This document shows, one piece after another, positions 1 through 49,842 of a stretch of DNA of 64,000 nt (its first letter is position 1; every line of letters starts with the position of its first letter). The notes below the pieces were generated by a model. The model was given only the letters and a program-made list of their open reading frames with translations. It ran no database searches and had not been told where the DNA came from. Both the position numbers and the translations under genes were made by a program. Origin of the DNA: Sinotaia quadrata (taxonomy: Eukaryota; Mollusca; Gastropoda; Architaenioglossa; Viviparidae); contig CM054177.1 in the NCBI GenBank assembly GCA_028829895.1, forward strand, positions 29,339,564 to 29,403,563. The letters run 5' to 3'.

Positions 1-120
1 TATATTTACTATCTTGTATATTTTAACACAGTGCCAAAGTATTACTATCTTGTATATTTTAACACAGTACCAAAGTATATATTTACTATCTTGTATATTT
101 TAGAACAGTGCCAAGCTATA
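1..120. repeat. Minisatellite, about 40-60 bp unit, at the left edge
   Basis: About three imperfect copies built from TATATTTACTATCTTGTAT plus TTTTAACACAGTGCCAAAG. It lies in the intron after gene B exon 16. The remaining bases to 410 are AT-rich with no recognisable feature. Confidence 0.75.
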
Positions 121-409
121 CACTTACATAAAACAGTACACAATTTCACGCGATCAAAAGAAAGTTCAGCAACTGTTCAATGACCGTAAAAATTTGCATT
201 CTGTCCGCCCGATTCACCTACTCTACCATTCAAGGACCGCAAGAACTTGCATTTTTCCACCTGGTTAACACCATCTTAAATTATCTACCTTTTTTTCAGA
301 GTGATTTTACTAAAAAAAAAGTGTCTTTGCTAAGCATAAAATAATTACAATATTCAAAAATTTAATTTTATTAAAAACTATCACGAAAATGTGCTCATTG
401 GTTCTTACT

Positions 410-568
410 TACACGATATGGTACGATGATATTGTACGATACGATACAATACGAGATATGATACGATATGATATGATATGATGATATGGTATGGCATGAT
501 ATGACATGATACATGTATTATATGACACAATAATATGATAAAAGATATGATGTGATATATGATACGCT
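410..568. repeat. Degenerate GATAC/GATATG short tandem repeat next to the exon 16 donor
   Basis: A run of ACGATAC, GATATG and similar 5-7 bp words that reaches the donor of exon 16 (GATACGCTACC on the plus strand). The array words resemble the donor flank itself. Confidence 0.75.
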
Positions 569-570
569 AC

Positions 571-38815
<38,245 letters not shown>

Positions 38816-38994
38816 CTGATCGAAATAATAAAATGCCATTTCTTTTTTAGCCAAAGTTTTGAGTATCCAAGATCAGGGCAGAGAGTGATAGCATATAACG
38901 TCTTTCACACAAACAAAAAATTAAGGGACAAATGTCGATATGATAAAACTTGTTAGGTACGTCTCTCAGTTTGTAATTAGGCACGACACTCAGA

Positions 38995-39145
38995 TGTCTT
39001 CAAAATACACACACCATCATGTCATGACTGGCTCCAACTGACAAATAGTACTAATCTTCTCGCGTGTTTGTCAGTTCAAATTACACACACCATCATGCCA
39101 TGTCTGGCTCTAACTGACAAACAGTATTAATCTTCTCTCGCGCTC
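38995..39145. repeat. Two-copy tandem repeat, about 78 bp, upstream of gene B exon 1
   Basis: ACACACACCATCATG(T/C)CATG then CTGGCTC(C/T)AACTGACAAA and TAATCTTCTC occur twice. It lies between exon 1 and the CpG-richer patch. Confidence 0.88.
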
Positions 39146-39430
39146 GTCACTTACAGTGATAAAATACGAAGTTTACATTCAGCAGTCCTTCGCTTTTCAA
39201 TTAATGAGATCCGGTTAACTTTTCTATCACTGTCAAATATTATTCTGACAGCTGCCATTATTCATTCATCGTGTTCGTCTTCCGCACAAACGCGAAAGTT
39301 CTGACTGTCGTCTGCTATGCACAGCAATGCTATCTGTTGCCCCGACTGAGCTGTGCCAATGAGAAGCAAGCGCAAGAAGAGCGCGCAGGACAAAATTTAA
39401 GCAATGCATCGCGCTGTTTCATATAGTAGC
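39130..39430 (-). promoter_or_regulatory. Candidate promoter / 5' untranslated exon of gene B
   Basis: A stretch richer in CpG than its surroundings (CGCGCTCGTC, CGCACAAACGCG, AGCGCGCAGG, CATCGCGC). It has a CCAAT box (GCCAATGAG on the plus strand near 39356) and a good minus-strand donor CT/GTAAGT at 39155/39154. These could mark the start of gene B and a 5' exon spliced to 38815. The frame in this would-be exon is not compatible with exon 1, so it would be untranslated. Positional inference only. Confidence 0.35.
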
Positions 39431-40627
39431 GTAGACTATGACGACAGCCATCGTTTCGTAAAACTAATAACCATTTCAGCAGACGAGCAATACGGAAAAA
39501 TGACTGCATACATAATTTTGAAACCAATCATTCTTTATGCGAGGGGTTTGCAAATAAAACTGTAGTTTTTCACTCCTCCGCAAGTATAAAATACCCGAGG
39601 GCAGCTGATTAGATTTAAGTCACTTTTTTCATAGATGTAGGGCAAGCGGCTCAGATGGTAAATGGTACAGTGTGTGTGTGTGGTGGCGTTGATGCGTGCG
39701 TCTGTGTAAAAAAGGGAAGGGTATTAATTTCAAACGTGTCCAGTGTTAAATCACTAAAGTGTGACTTATCAATAGGCAGGTAGGCTTGGGTCATCGCCCC
39801 TGATGTTCATAGGACGTGACGGCGAAAGGTAGAACAGCTCGACCCTGTTTTAATACCTCTGTTGAGAGGCCTGCATGTATTTATTTAAAGGAATTAAAAA
39901 ATTCCTTCTCTCTCCAGAGTTATATTTTAATCTTATGCTACTGTCTGGTGTTTTGTGTTTTGTTTTTATTTCACCTGTCTCTCGTATTCTTTCAAGGTGC
40001 TGTTGCAATTGCACAGGTTTTAATTTTATAATGTCACTTGTTGTTGCCACTAAAAGTCGCGCTCATGTTTGCCCCCCCCTCCACCCCATCCCCCACCCCG
40101 CAAAATTATTTCTTATTTCCGCTGCTGTGGAAAAGTGTTAGAAAAATTGTACTGACGTTGTGACACCTCTGGACACTTTCACTCGTTATGATTATTATTT
40201 ATTAATTAATAACACATAACTAATTATAAGTGATCGAAAGTCTTAATTAATAGTTATTAATAATTCTCCCACTAGACCAATATGTCTTTACTTGGAGAAT
40301 TATTAGGGTGTTGTAAAACTCTACCCTTGACACACTAATAAGAGACTTTTAAAAAAAATATTCTGAGTATCCGCCTGCATTGTTTACTCCAATATGCCTC
40401 AATAATCACTGAGCATTAAACATCAAGTAACACACTAATTTCTTTCATTTAAGTTGCAACATGACCATAAAACTTAAAGAGATATAAGCACAATTTAATA
40501 CGAAAATCACTATAGTTTTCCTTTGTTATAAGTTAGAGATATGACCCGTTATGTTTCTACACTTAAAGAAATACAAACACAAATCACATGCAAAAATCAA
40601 TATTTTTTCTTCTTATCATAGAAGAAT

Positions 40628-40629
40628 AC

Positions 40630-40694
<65 letters not shown>
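40628..40694. repeat. (CA)n microsatellite
   Basis: About 33 CA dinucleotides. From 39431 to here I see no gene; poly-C (about 40071-40080) and AT-rich runs are the only landmarks. Confidence 0.98.
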
Positions 40695-40696
<2 letters not shown>

Positions 40697-40884
40697 TGGT
40701 ATCACATAAACAAACTCTTGTTAAATTTATTTATTCTCTCTACAGTCTACAGCAGAGGGAATACAAATATATAAATATATTAACAAAGATTTCGCAGCAG
40801 TTTACAAGGAGATTTATAGTCTGGAATCTTTATCCTTCCATTTCTACTGCTCCTACTTGTCTTTGCCTTTGTTTACTTCTACAG

Positions 40885-41167
40885 TATACCTATACTGTTG
40901 TAGTAGTAATGACCAACTAGTCAAATGCCCTGTACTGTTGTAGTAGTAATGACCAACTAGTCAAATGCCCTATACTGTTGTAGTAGTAATGACCAACTAG
41001 TCAAATGCCCTATACTGTTGTAGTAGTAATGACCAACTAGTCAAATGCCCTATACTGTTGTAGTAGTAATGACCAACTAGTCAAATGCCCTATACTGTTG
41101 TAGTAGTAATGACCAACTAGTCAAATGCCCTGTACTGTTGTAGTAGTAATGACCAACTAGTCAAATG
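40885..41167. repeat. Minisatellite, 40 bp unit, 7 copies
   Basis: Units of TACTGTTGTAGTAGTAATGA then CCAACTAGTCAAATGCCCTA, almost identical. It directly abuts the Ty3/Gypsy fragment: the array's CAAATGC runs into the RNase H sequence. Confidence 0.97.
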
Positions 41168-41500
41168 CTCATTTGCTTTAGCTGTAGCTGAATGTGCTAA
41201 GTTGGTGAGCGGTTGATAAATATAATCTGTCTGAATGACAAAATGTTTGCCATTATAGGTAAGCTTGGAATTTCTGGACAGCCCTGACAATTCCGAGACA
41301 TTCTTTCTCTGAAGATGAATAAATTTGTTCAGTCACATTTAATGTATGGCTGGAGTAAGCTACTGGATACATATCACTATGCATCAGTACGCTGCCTAGC
41401 CGTGCATTAATCACTTCAGTTTGGAGCAAAATATTTATCAAAATCTGGTAGTTGAAGGACAGGAGCTCATGACAAACAGTCTTTTAAACTGGTAAAAGTA
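41165..41500 (-). mobile_element. Ty3/Gypsy-like RNase H fragment with frameshift
   Basis: ILLQTEVINARLGSVLMHSD then MYPVAYSSHTLNVTEQIYSS and SEKECLGIVRAVQKFQAYL match the RT/RNase H region of Ty3/Gypsy polyproteins (LQTDAS..GLGAVL....PVAYASR.L...E.NYS..EKECLA...A..KF..YL). Homology continues in another frame as YNGKHFVIQTDYIYQPL (about 41245-41195). It is a short, frameshifted relic lacking the rest of pol and any LTR I can see. Confidence 0.85.
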
Positions 41501-41576
41501 GTTTCCCACCTCTATCATGGTCCGTCAAAGAAGTTTACAATCAGCAATCCAGGAGGTTCAAATCATACATAGAGAA

Positions 41577-41830
41577 AAGGCTACTTGTCAGTGTAAAATA
41601 TAATCAGGGAACAAACACTAAGCTTCTAGTTCATCACTTTATAACTCCATTCTCTCTCACATTCCAGTCTCAACTTACAGTTCCCTGCAACTGTAATTAT
41701 TAGCCCGATACATGCACACAGCATAATAAATACAGCATATCAAAAGAAAGTCAAGTGTTACCACACTACATATACGCATCATAGTTTTAAAATGTATAGA
41801 AATAATAGTCTACTCACATAATACATCTCA
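41577..41830 (-). repeat. Dispersed repeat, inverted copy of 47830-48105
   Basis: TGTAAAATATAATCAGGGAA then CAAACACTAAG here is the reverse complement of 48041-48079. Near 41803-41827 TAGTCTACTCACATAATACA is the complement of 47862-47880. Order and spacing agree over about 250 bp, so this is one interspersed element in two orientations. Family unknown. Confidence 0.72.
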
Positions 41831-42219
41831 CCATAAAACACAAGTAGTATAATGCAGCAATAGCAAAGTGCATGAAATATTTCTAAATATTTTTATTCTC
41901 TCTCGACCATTCAGTTTAACTCACTATAAGCTAACAGCCATCTTTCAAGACCGGATTTCTTTGCCACTTCAAATTCAAGTGATCAGACAATGGATTTCTC
42001 TACAGCAGGTAAACTTTTAGATTTCATCCCATTGGCTGGTCTCGTTCTCGTAAATTATAACTATTTGATATTGCAATTTCTAGCATATTCTCAACTCGGG
42101 TTGTTTACTTCAACTCAGACACAAAAATACCATCGTAAGGAGTGTCCAGGTCAAGTCACTCTGACAATCCAACAATTTATATAACAATTATATTTTGTAA
42201 ATGGATAAGCAAATTTACT

Positions 42220-42560
42220 CCATGACACTACCTCTAAAAGTTTACATAATAATACATATTTCTTTCACTAAAGCCTACCTCTAATATTTTAGGTAATAAT
42301 ACAGGTGCTTTTACAACAATCTACCTTTGGCGTTTAGGAAATAAATCCTGTTCTTTCACTATAATATACCTCTCACATTTTAGGTACAACTAACTGGTCC
42401 TTCAATGCAGCCTACCTCTAACACTGTAGGTAAAAAATACGGGTTCCGTCACTGCAACCTATCTGACGTTTTGAATAATAATACTCGCTCCATCACTGCA
42501 TGCTATCTCTAACATTTTACTTAATAATACACATTCCTTCAGCTTATCTTACCTCTGCCT
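42220..42560. repeat. Degenerate minisatellite, about 60 bp unit
   Basis: Repeated TCACTA(C/A)A(A/G)CCTACCTCTAA then TTTTAGGTAATAATAC. The bases up to 44315 contain no gene I can support; 43380-44000 is somewhat CpG-richer, with short non-conserved frames. Confidence 0.7.
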
Positions 42561-44324
42561 CCTTAGGAAATAACATCAGTTTTTTTCACTACGACATGCA
42601 TATGTGGGTTTTTTTTTTATTGACACTGAATCCAGTTTTTTTATTGTTTAATCGCCGTTGTTACTAGAACTAGTGGCATTACATTTAGTCCACCTTATAT
42701 TTCTTCTTATTGTAATTGTGAAATCACTAAAGTTTTAAAGACAATTGTTATTAAATAATTATTATATCCATGCGTTCAAGTTTGCTATTGTGTACTATAA
42801 AATGTTGAGGAAAAATCCTTAACATAGGTAAGTTGAAAGAATTGATACTACTACTACTACCATAACTACAGTAACTATTACAGAGAATATTCTCTTTATG
42901 TTCAATTATTATAAAAACTTTAAAAACAAAAGCAATAACAATAATTTATTTTCATAAAGTTTTCGTCAGTATTGTTTTAAGACTCTTTCATTTATTTCCA
43001 CATGCTTTCATTTTTAAAAAATAAATAGCAACAACAAAGCAACAAACTAACAACTTATTTTCATTGTATTAGGAGTGGGTGGGCAGGGGGTGTTGTTTAA
43101 TCACATCCAAAAATCTATTAACATTTGTCAAATAAATCAAGATACTAAAATGCTATTGTTAGCATTAGCGGCATTGACGTCACCAAATCTGACATTTGCT
43201 CCAGGTCGAAAACCTTCTCAGTTAATGCACGAACCTCAGTTGCAGTCAAACAGGCAAGAAATGCCCCGGGCCATGAGTGCAGCTATCGACTCGAATTTCA
43301 TCCAGGTGCTGTTAAAAGCAAACTGAGGATGCTCATTTTAATTGAAAGCACCTCTTATTTAAAGTAATTGTGTACAGTAATCAGCATGCACACTGGCCGT
43401 AACGCAAACGTTCCTGGGGTTTACGAGTGCTCTGCTCTCGCAAATTTAGTTGTAACTTGAAAAAATTGCACTATTTTAATTTTATTTTTTTAAAGTAACC
43501 CACTATTGCTAATTAGCTGTTACTCATGTCAGTGATCCCTGTCACCAACTGCTAATTACGTGTGACTGACCTATTTAGTCTAGTTTGCAAGTTAGTTTGC
43601 TTCAGTCTGGGCGCTTTTGTTCAGGTAGTAAACTTAAAGGCCTAAAGCAAGTTACTGCGATAACATTCAGACTATGCAGTCAGTTTATGGAGAAAAGCAT
43701 TCTTGAAATTCCCTTAAACTCACTACCACACCAACTTTCCCTTTTCAATACAAAGTCGTCTTCGTGCACGTGTTAGCTCTGTGATGCCATGGGCCCCTTA
43801 CGGCATTTAAAGGGAGAAAACCGCTCGGTTTTCTTGTTCAGAAACTGGCTCTTTTGCTGAATGTTTCAGTTGCTAGTCGAAATCAATCTGTCAGTTCAGA
43901 GAAAGTGTCATACTAGCTGGAGCGAAAACCTCTCTTCCTTATTTCCCTTCCCAAAGTATTGCGCTGAGCAGCCGGCGTTTTGCCCGAAGATATAATTATC
44001 CAGGCTATTAAATCATATATATATGAAACTTGACACAACGAACACTGTTTTTGTTTAAGGAGATCAGAGTCATTCGTAAGCAGAAAGCATTGGCAAATAT
44101 TTACTTCCGAGTCCTTCACCATTACTCCACTCCTGTTTTAATGAGCAAATTGAAAGTATGTAAACTCTAGATATAGTCAGTGCGGACAAGTGGACAATTT
44201 CTTTTTTAATCAAACAAATTAAACACTAGTAAAAAAAAATTGCCTGACGTAAACTGCTATATCATTTACACCTTGAAGTATTCTAGAGTTGTCTCTCAGG
44301 CCAGGCGCATACACGTGACGGAAA

Positions 44325-45003
44325 TTGAGGCACATAAACAGATAATGAGAGATATATACGGAAATTGAGAGACAAATACAGATAATGAGACATATATACG
44401 GAAATTGAGAGACAAATACAGATAATGAGACATATATACGGAAATTGAGAGACAAATACAGATAATGAGACATATATACGGAAATTGAGAGACAAATACA
44501 GATAATGAGAGATATATACGGAAATTGAGAGACAAATACAGATAATGAGAGATATATACGGAAATTGAGAGACAAATACAGATAATGAGACATATATACG
44601 GAAATTGAGAGACAAATACAGATAATGAGAGATATATACGGACATTGAGAGACAAATACAGATAATGAGACATATATACGGACATTGAGAGACAAATACA
44701 GATAATGAGACATATATACGGACATTGAGAGACAAATACAGATAATGAGACATATATACGGACATTGAGAGACAAATACAGATAATGAGAGATATATACG
44801 GAAATTGAGAGACAAATACAGATAATGAGACATATATATACGGAAATTGAGAGACAAATACAGATAATGAGACATATATATACGGAAATTGAGAGACAAA
44901 TACAGATAATGAGACATATATACGGAAATTGAGAGACAAATACAGATAATGAGACATATATACGGAAATTGAGAGACAAATACAGATAATGAGACATATA
45001 TAA
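44325..45003. repeat. Minisatellite, 40 bp unit, about 17 copies
   Basis: Units of CATATATACGGAAATTGAGA then GACAAATACAGATAATGAGA, with GAGATATATA and GGACATTG variants clustered in blocks. On the minus strand the unit has no stop in any frame, so three overlapping frames of about 225-240 codons appear. The family-like peptides are simply unit translations. Confidence 0.97.
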
Positions 45004-45234
45004 TAGAAACTCAGACATACATTAAAACGCGTCAGGAGCGTGCCGAGATCTGGTACAGCAAATTTACAATAACATTAAAAAATTCCATACACTAACTAAA
45101 TTTAGAGTTGTAATATTCCCTGTTAATGTAACTCAATTCTTTTCAGAAAAAAATAAAAGGAAATATCATATCCTCGAGCATTGTATCCGTGTTTCAGTCT
45201 TCTATAACATGACATCGCATATACGTAGGCCTAC

Positions 45235-45635
45235 AGACAATATAGGCCTATCTGTGTGTCGCTTGTGTACAGACAATATAGGCCTACCCGAGTGTCGCTT
45301 GTGTACAGACAATATAGGCCTATCTGTGTGTCGCTTGTGTACAAGCAATATAGACCTACCTGAGTGTCGCTTGTGTACAGACAATATAGGCCTACCTGAG
45401 TGTCGCTTGTGTACAAGCAATATAGGCCTACCTGAGTGTCGCTTGTGTACAGACAATATAGGCCTACCTGAGTGTCGCTTGTGTACAAGCAATATAGGCC
45501 TACCTGAGTGTCGCTTGTGTACAGACAATATAGGCCTACCTGAGTGTCGCTTATGTACAAGCAATATAGGCCTACCTGAGTGTCGCTTGTGTACAGACAA
45601 TATAGGCCTACTGGAGCGTCGCTTTCGTAAAGAAA
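45235..45635. repeat. Minisatellite, 36 bp unit in alternating 72 bp dimers
   Basis: Units of GTACAGACAATATAGGCCTA then CCTGAGTGTCGCTTGT. ACAGACAA and ACAAGCAA variants alternate over most of the array, giving a higher-order 72 bp period. The array is open on both strands because 36 is a multiple of three. AGGCCT is in each unit. Confidence 0.97.
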
Positions 45636-47149
45636 ATATATAGCACTAGGAGATGAATTGATAAGAAAATCTGACTTTTTTTTTAAAAGGAGCAATAATA
45701 TCATTTTTGCTGATTTTTAAATCATATTGTCAGTTATTGCACACAGAATTTTGCCTTGCCCATTGTACAGGATCTGTCACGTCATTTGGTATTTTTTAAA
45801 AATAAAACTAGTCCCGACAAAATAGTCCAATCTAATGACAAGCGTACAGTCTGCCTCGGGTTTGCTTGTTGTCCTTCCAACCCAAGCAGAATAAAAGAAG
45901 AAAACTGACAACCACCATTTACCACAGTAATAATTTCCCTCGGGTCCCTTCTCTAATTTTGCCATTGACAATTCCATTTGTTATCCATTTCACCTGTCAC
46001 AATTATAAGCTTAGTTCACAACTTTTATATTTTTTACTTCTTCTTTTTTGGTCATATATATATGTATTAAAAACCTCTCGATACCCTAACTATTTTTTGC
46101 CATTGCTTTTCTTCATGCACATTACTATTTTGTCAAGGATACAGATTTCTTCTTTTATCCTGCACTTGAGAGTTTCTGTCACTTTCTTTCTCTTAATCGT
46201 TAGAATCTATCTTGATCCGTTTCTAAATTCCATTGTTGTAGATTCCTTGCATTCATATAGCTTATTTTTCCTGCAATGACTTGAATTTACTGTAGTAAAC
46301 TCTTACACTAGTTACTGGTGTCCGTTACAATTATCCTTTTGTCTTAGTGCTCGTGTACTTATGCTGTACATAATTGGCAAATGAAATGCATTTGTAATGA
46401 CAAATAACTGCATACCTATTTATTTAAAAAATTTCATTCTTTATTTAAAAACAACCAGTAACACGAAAACCTCTTTTCACTACTTTCAGACTCAGATGCC
46501 CTTTCAATTTTTCTTCTTGTGGGGTTGTATCCCTTGCTAATGTGACGTAAGTGGACGCCAACAAGAAGAGAGCGATATCGACAGACGAGGACATGAAGCA
46601 GTCATGCAGTTAGAGTTTCACAAGGTGAAGGTTGACATTTGTGTTTATGTCGCTTGCGATTTTTAAAATGTTATTTTGGGGTCTCGTACTTTTCTTTCTC
46701 AACGTGTCACCTTAATTTTGTTTCCAAGATTTTTTCGCCCACCTTCAACATGTAGCCTTGCTATCTTCTAACCAATCTAACGGAAATAAATACCGTCAGT
46801 TATCAATATATTCATACATGTTAAACCACATTCGTTGCTACACGAACAAAGTTCAACCAGCATTTAAAGTTTATCAGATTTATCACTAAACAAACAAATC
46901 TCAACTAGCAGTTAAGTTTTATAAGATTTATCACTTAAAAGACAGCTCAGCTGAGTTTTGTTCTTTTAGCAATAAATCTTACCCAAAAAATCTTCAGAAA
47001 AAATTAATAATATTAAAATCTCTCAGTATGATTCAAAACTAGGCATGTTAACCACAAACTTAATTCTCAGAATCGCAAGGAGTGCCTTCCCCTCCTTTCC
47101 GTATACTTTTATGGAAATAAAATTCAAAAGCTATATATCATCCACCTTT

Positions 47150-47475
47150 ATCTATTAAAAAGACGAACTTCTCATTGGGCTCAATGAACTTCACGAGATT
47201 TGTTGTCCAGTAAGTGAACAGAGATTTTAAAAAAATTTAGTCCAGTAAAAGACGACCCTATCATAGGGCTCAATGAACTTCACGAGATTTGTTGTCCAGT
47301 AGGTGAACAGAGATGTTTTTTCATTTTTGTCCAATAAAAGACGAGCCTGTCATAGTGTTCATTGAACATCAAGAGATGGGTTGTCCAGTAAGTGAACAGA
47401 GATTTTTTTTCTATCTTGCCCAATAAAAGACGAGCGTGCCATAGTGATCACTGAACTTGGGTTGTCCAGTAATTA
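47150..47475. repeat. Minisatellite, about 80 bp unit, 4 copies
   Basis: Units of AATGAACTTCACGAGATTTG then TTGTCCAGTAAGTGAACAGA. The preceding stretch 45636-47149 has no gene I can support; frames there lack any recognised domain. Confidence 0.88.
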
Positions 47476-47829
47476 AACAGACATTTTTGCACTTTTGCTG
47501 GAGTGGGTGGAACGGGGCTTGGCGAAAGGTATAACTCGCGCAACACTGAAAAAATAAATACTTCAAATCGAATATTAAAGCTTTGCATTGAATTGAAAAG
47601 AGAGTTGCGTGCCCTGAATGCACACGAACTACCCTAGGTACACTACCATTCTAAAAGTAGAGGGCATAGGATAAATAATTTTGAAACTTTCGTTCTGCTA
47701 GAGCTTGACGTATAAATAATATCAATATATTTTTTAAAAATAAGTTCACATGTTTAACGTACTGTCATAACAACTGCTAGATTCGCATATTCGTTTCGGG
47801 CAAAAATGTATTCATTCAACATCTGCTAT

Positions 47830-48105
47830 TGATATGTTATACTTGTGCTTTACGTAGAAATGTATTATGTGAGTAGACAATTATTTCTACAAATTGTGAA
47901 CTAAGATGCTCTTATGTAGTATGCTAAACACTTGACATTGCTTCTAGTGAATACATTCATAAAATTGATATGTTGTATTTATTATGGTGTAATCGATTAT
48001 CAGGTTATTTGAGACTTTAATGGAGTTAGAGATGAGTAAACTGGAAACTTAGTGTTTGTTCCCTGATTATATTTTACAGGGAAGAGCAGCCTTTTAGTTT
48101 TACAA
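47830..48105 (+). repeat. Dispersed repeat, partner of 41577-41830
   Basis: Contains TGTATTATGTGAGTAGAC and AGTGTTTGTTCCCTGATTAT then ATTTTACAGGG. A further fragment of its left part (CTATTGATATGTTATACTTG) is at 13080-13100 in gene B intron 6, so at least three copies exist in the window. Confidence 0.72.
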
Positions 48106-49012
48106 GATCTATCAGTTTACTGATTTATAAACCGCTGCGACTGTGGTAGATGCGAGAAGTCTGTACACCAGTGTGTAAGTGTAAAAATACACTGCATTCT
48201 GTTGATGTATGGTGGCAACGTATGCTGACTGCATCGTGAATTTCTGGTAAAAGGAAGTTGCTAGAAATTTGCTACATAGTTGTTCTGCTTGAAGGAGCTA
48301 ATATGGCAGAGTGCCCAGATTAGCCTCGAGAGGCTCATCAGTGCTCTACAACGTGCAGAGAAACACATGAAACTCTTGTGACAATAAACTTGTGTCTTTG
48401 GTACGAAATTGCATGAAAAACTAATGCGCTTCACCTAGACAAGGTTATGTACAAACTACTATTGCTATAATCTCTATAACTCCATTTCTGTTCTCTGATA
48501 CGAACCATCCTGTGATTTATATTGACACTAATCTCTTGAATTATGTGTTAGGATGTAAGATTTTATAAATATTGAAATTATTCAAATGTGGTTCATGGAA
48601 ATATTGATGTCAGGAAATCTTTTCATTCTGTTTGAAATATGTATATTTGATCGTTCATTTAATAAATTTATTGATCTTCTTACATATATTGATAATCTTG
48701 TGTTGGAGAAGAAAGTGGCTGGACGGGGGCTCAATAAATATATATTAAACATGGATTTATGTTTCCTTTGGTAAGAAGTTTTCCACCTATGGAAATATTG
48801 TGTGACGGTAAATGTTTGCCTTTAATGTTGTGGAAGAGAGAAAACGTTTACAGCGCCCATATATCCACCAAGTGAGAGAGATGAGTGGTTTCTTCTGGAG
48901 AATTATTAATAACATAAATTAACATTTTCATCATTTGTAATTAGCTATGGGTGATTAATGAATAATAATAATATTATTAACCATTAAGTAGGTGGTGTTA
49001 GTATCACACTAT

Positions 49013-49112
49013 TTATCTATCTATCTATCTATCTATCTGTCTGTCTGTCTGTCTGTCTGTTTGTATATATGTCTGTCTGTCTGTCTATCTATCTATCTAC
49101 CTACCTATCTAT
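49013..49112. repeat. (TCTA)n(TCTG)n microsatellite
   Basis: TATC and TGTC tetranucleotide runs. The region 48106-49012 holds no identified gene. Confidence 0.96.
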
Positions 49113-49797
49113 CTCTAACATATAATATTTCAACAAAGAGTAAGAATTGCTGTTATTGTATAAATATGATATGTCTGAGGTTAGAGTTACGCGTTTATAT
49201 TTTTGTTTATTTTGCACGAGAGGTATTTCCCAAAATACTCTGGCATAGGAAAAAAAAGGTGCCAGGAATTCAGGTCTGTATATATCAGAATATCCGAAAA
49301 CAAATCTAAATTCATTCCATTCTAATGTACGTCATAAATCTGTGCGAATAGTTCTGCATCATTTGCAGCGGAAAATGCTGCGGCAAGCTCTGAAGCTGAA
49401 GATATTGAGGCACTAGAATCCACGGAAATGATGCGCAAAATATTGAGGCATGATTGGTGCAAAAAATATTGAGACATAGTTGATGAAAAAAAAAAAGTAC
49501 TAAACCATGCTTGATGCAGAAAGTACTAAAACATGCTTGATGCAGAAAATATTTTACTACACTTACAAGTCTAACCGTTGTACACTGAGAATCTTCGTAG
49601 TATAAGTAAATAAACAGATAAATAAATAAGTAAATTTCGAAGAAAACAAGATGTTGTTTACAATGAAAAGGCGAGTTACAACAAATGACGTAGAAGTGTT
49701 CCATAATTATATCCAATTATAATCTCCAGTAGTGTTGTGGTGCGCAGTACATTTTATTAATTACCAGCCAGACAAAGCCACTGACTCTTCAGCCATT

Positions 49798-49842
49798 TGT
49801 GTGTGTATGTATGTGTGTGTGTGTGTGGGGGGGGGGGGGGGT
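49798..49842. repeat. (GT)n followed by poly-G
   Basis: TGTGTATGTATGTGTGTGTG then about 14 G. A partial tandem copy of its surroundings (CAAAGCCA(C/G)TGACTCTTC) occurs at 49773 and 49869. Confidence 0.93.

Noticed and set aside
39160..39270. ATGGCAGCTGTCAG as the missing first coding exon (MAAVR...)
   Set aside because: The frame leaves the exon in phase 2 and would read into a stop in the 38815 exon; at best a short upstream frame in an untranslated exon.
39584..39600. Plus-strand TATA box (GTATAAAATACC)
   Set aside because: TATA-like words are frequent in this AT-rich sequence and no downstream plus-strand exon is visible.
44219..45018. Three overlapping open frames of 224-240 codons on the minus strand
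   Set aside because: They are translations of a 40 bp tandem unit that lacks stops in every frame; because 40 is not a multiple of three, being open in one frame means being open in all. No start context, domain or codon bias supports a protein.
45202..45704. Repeat proteins on both strands (about 130-157 codons)
   Set aside because: The 36 bp array is open on both strands simply because its period is divisible by three.
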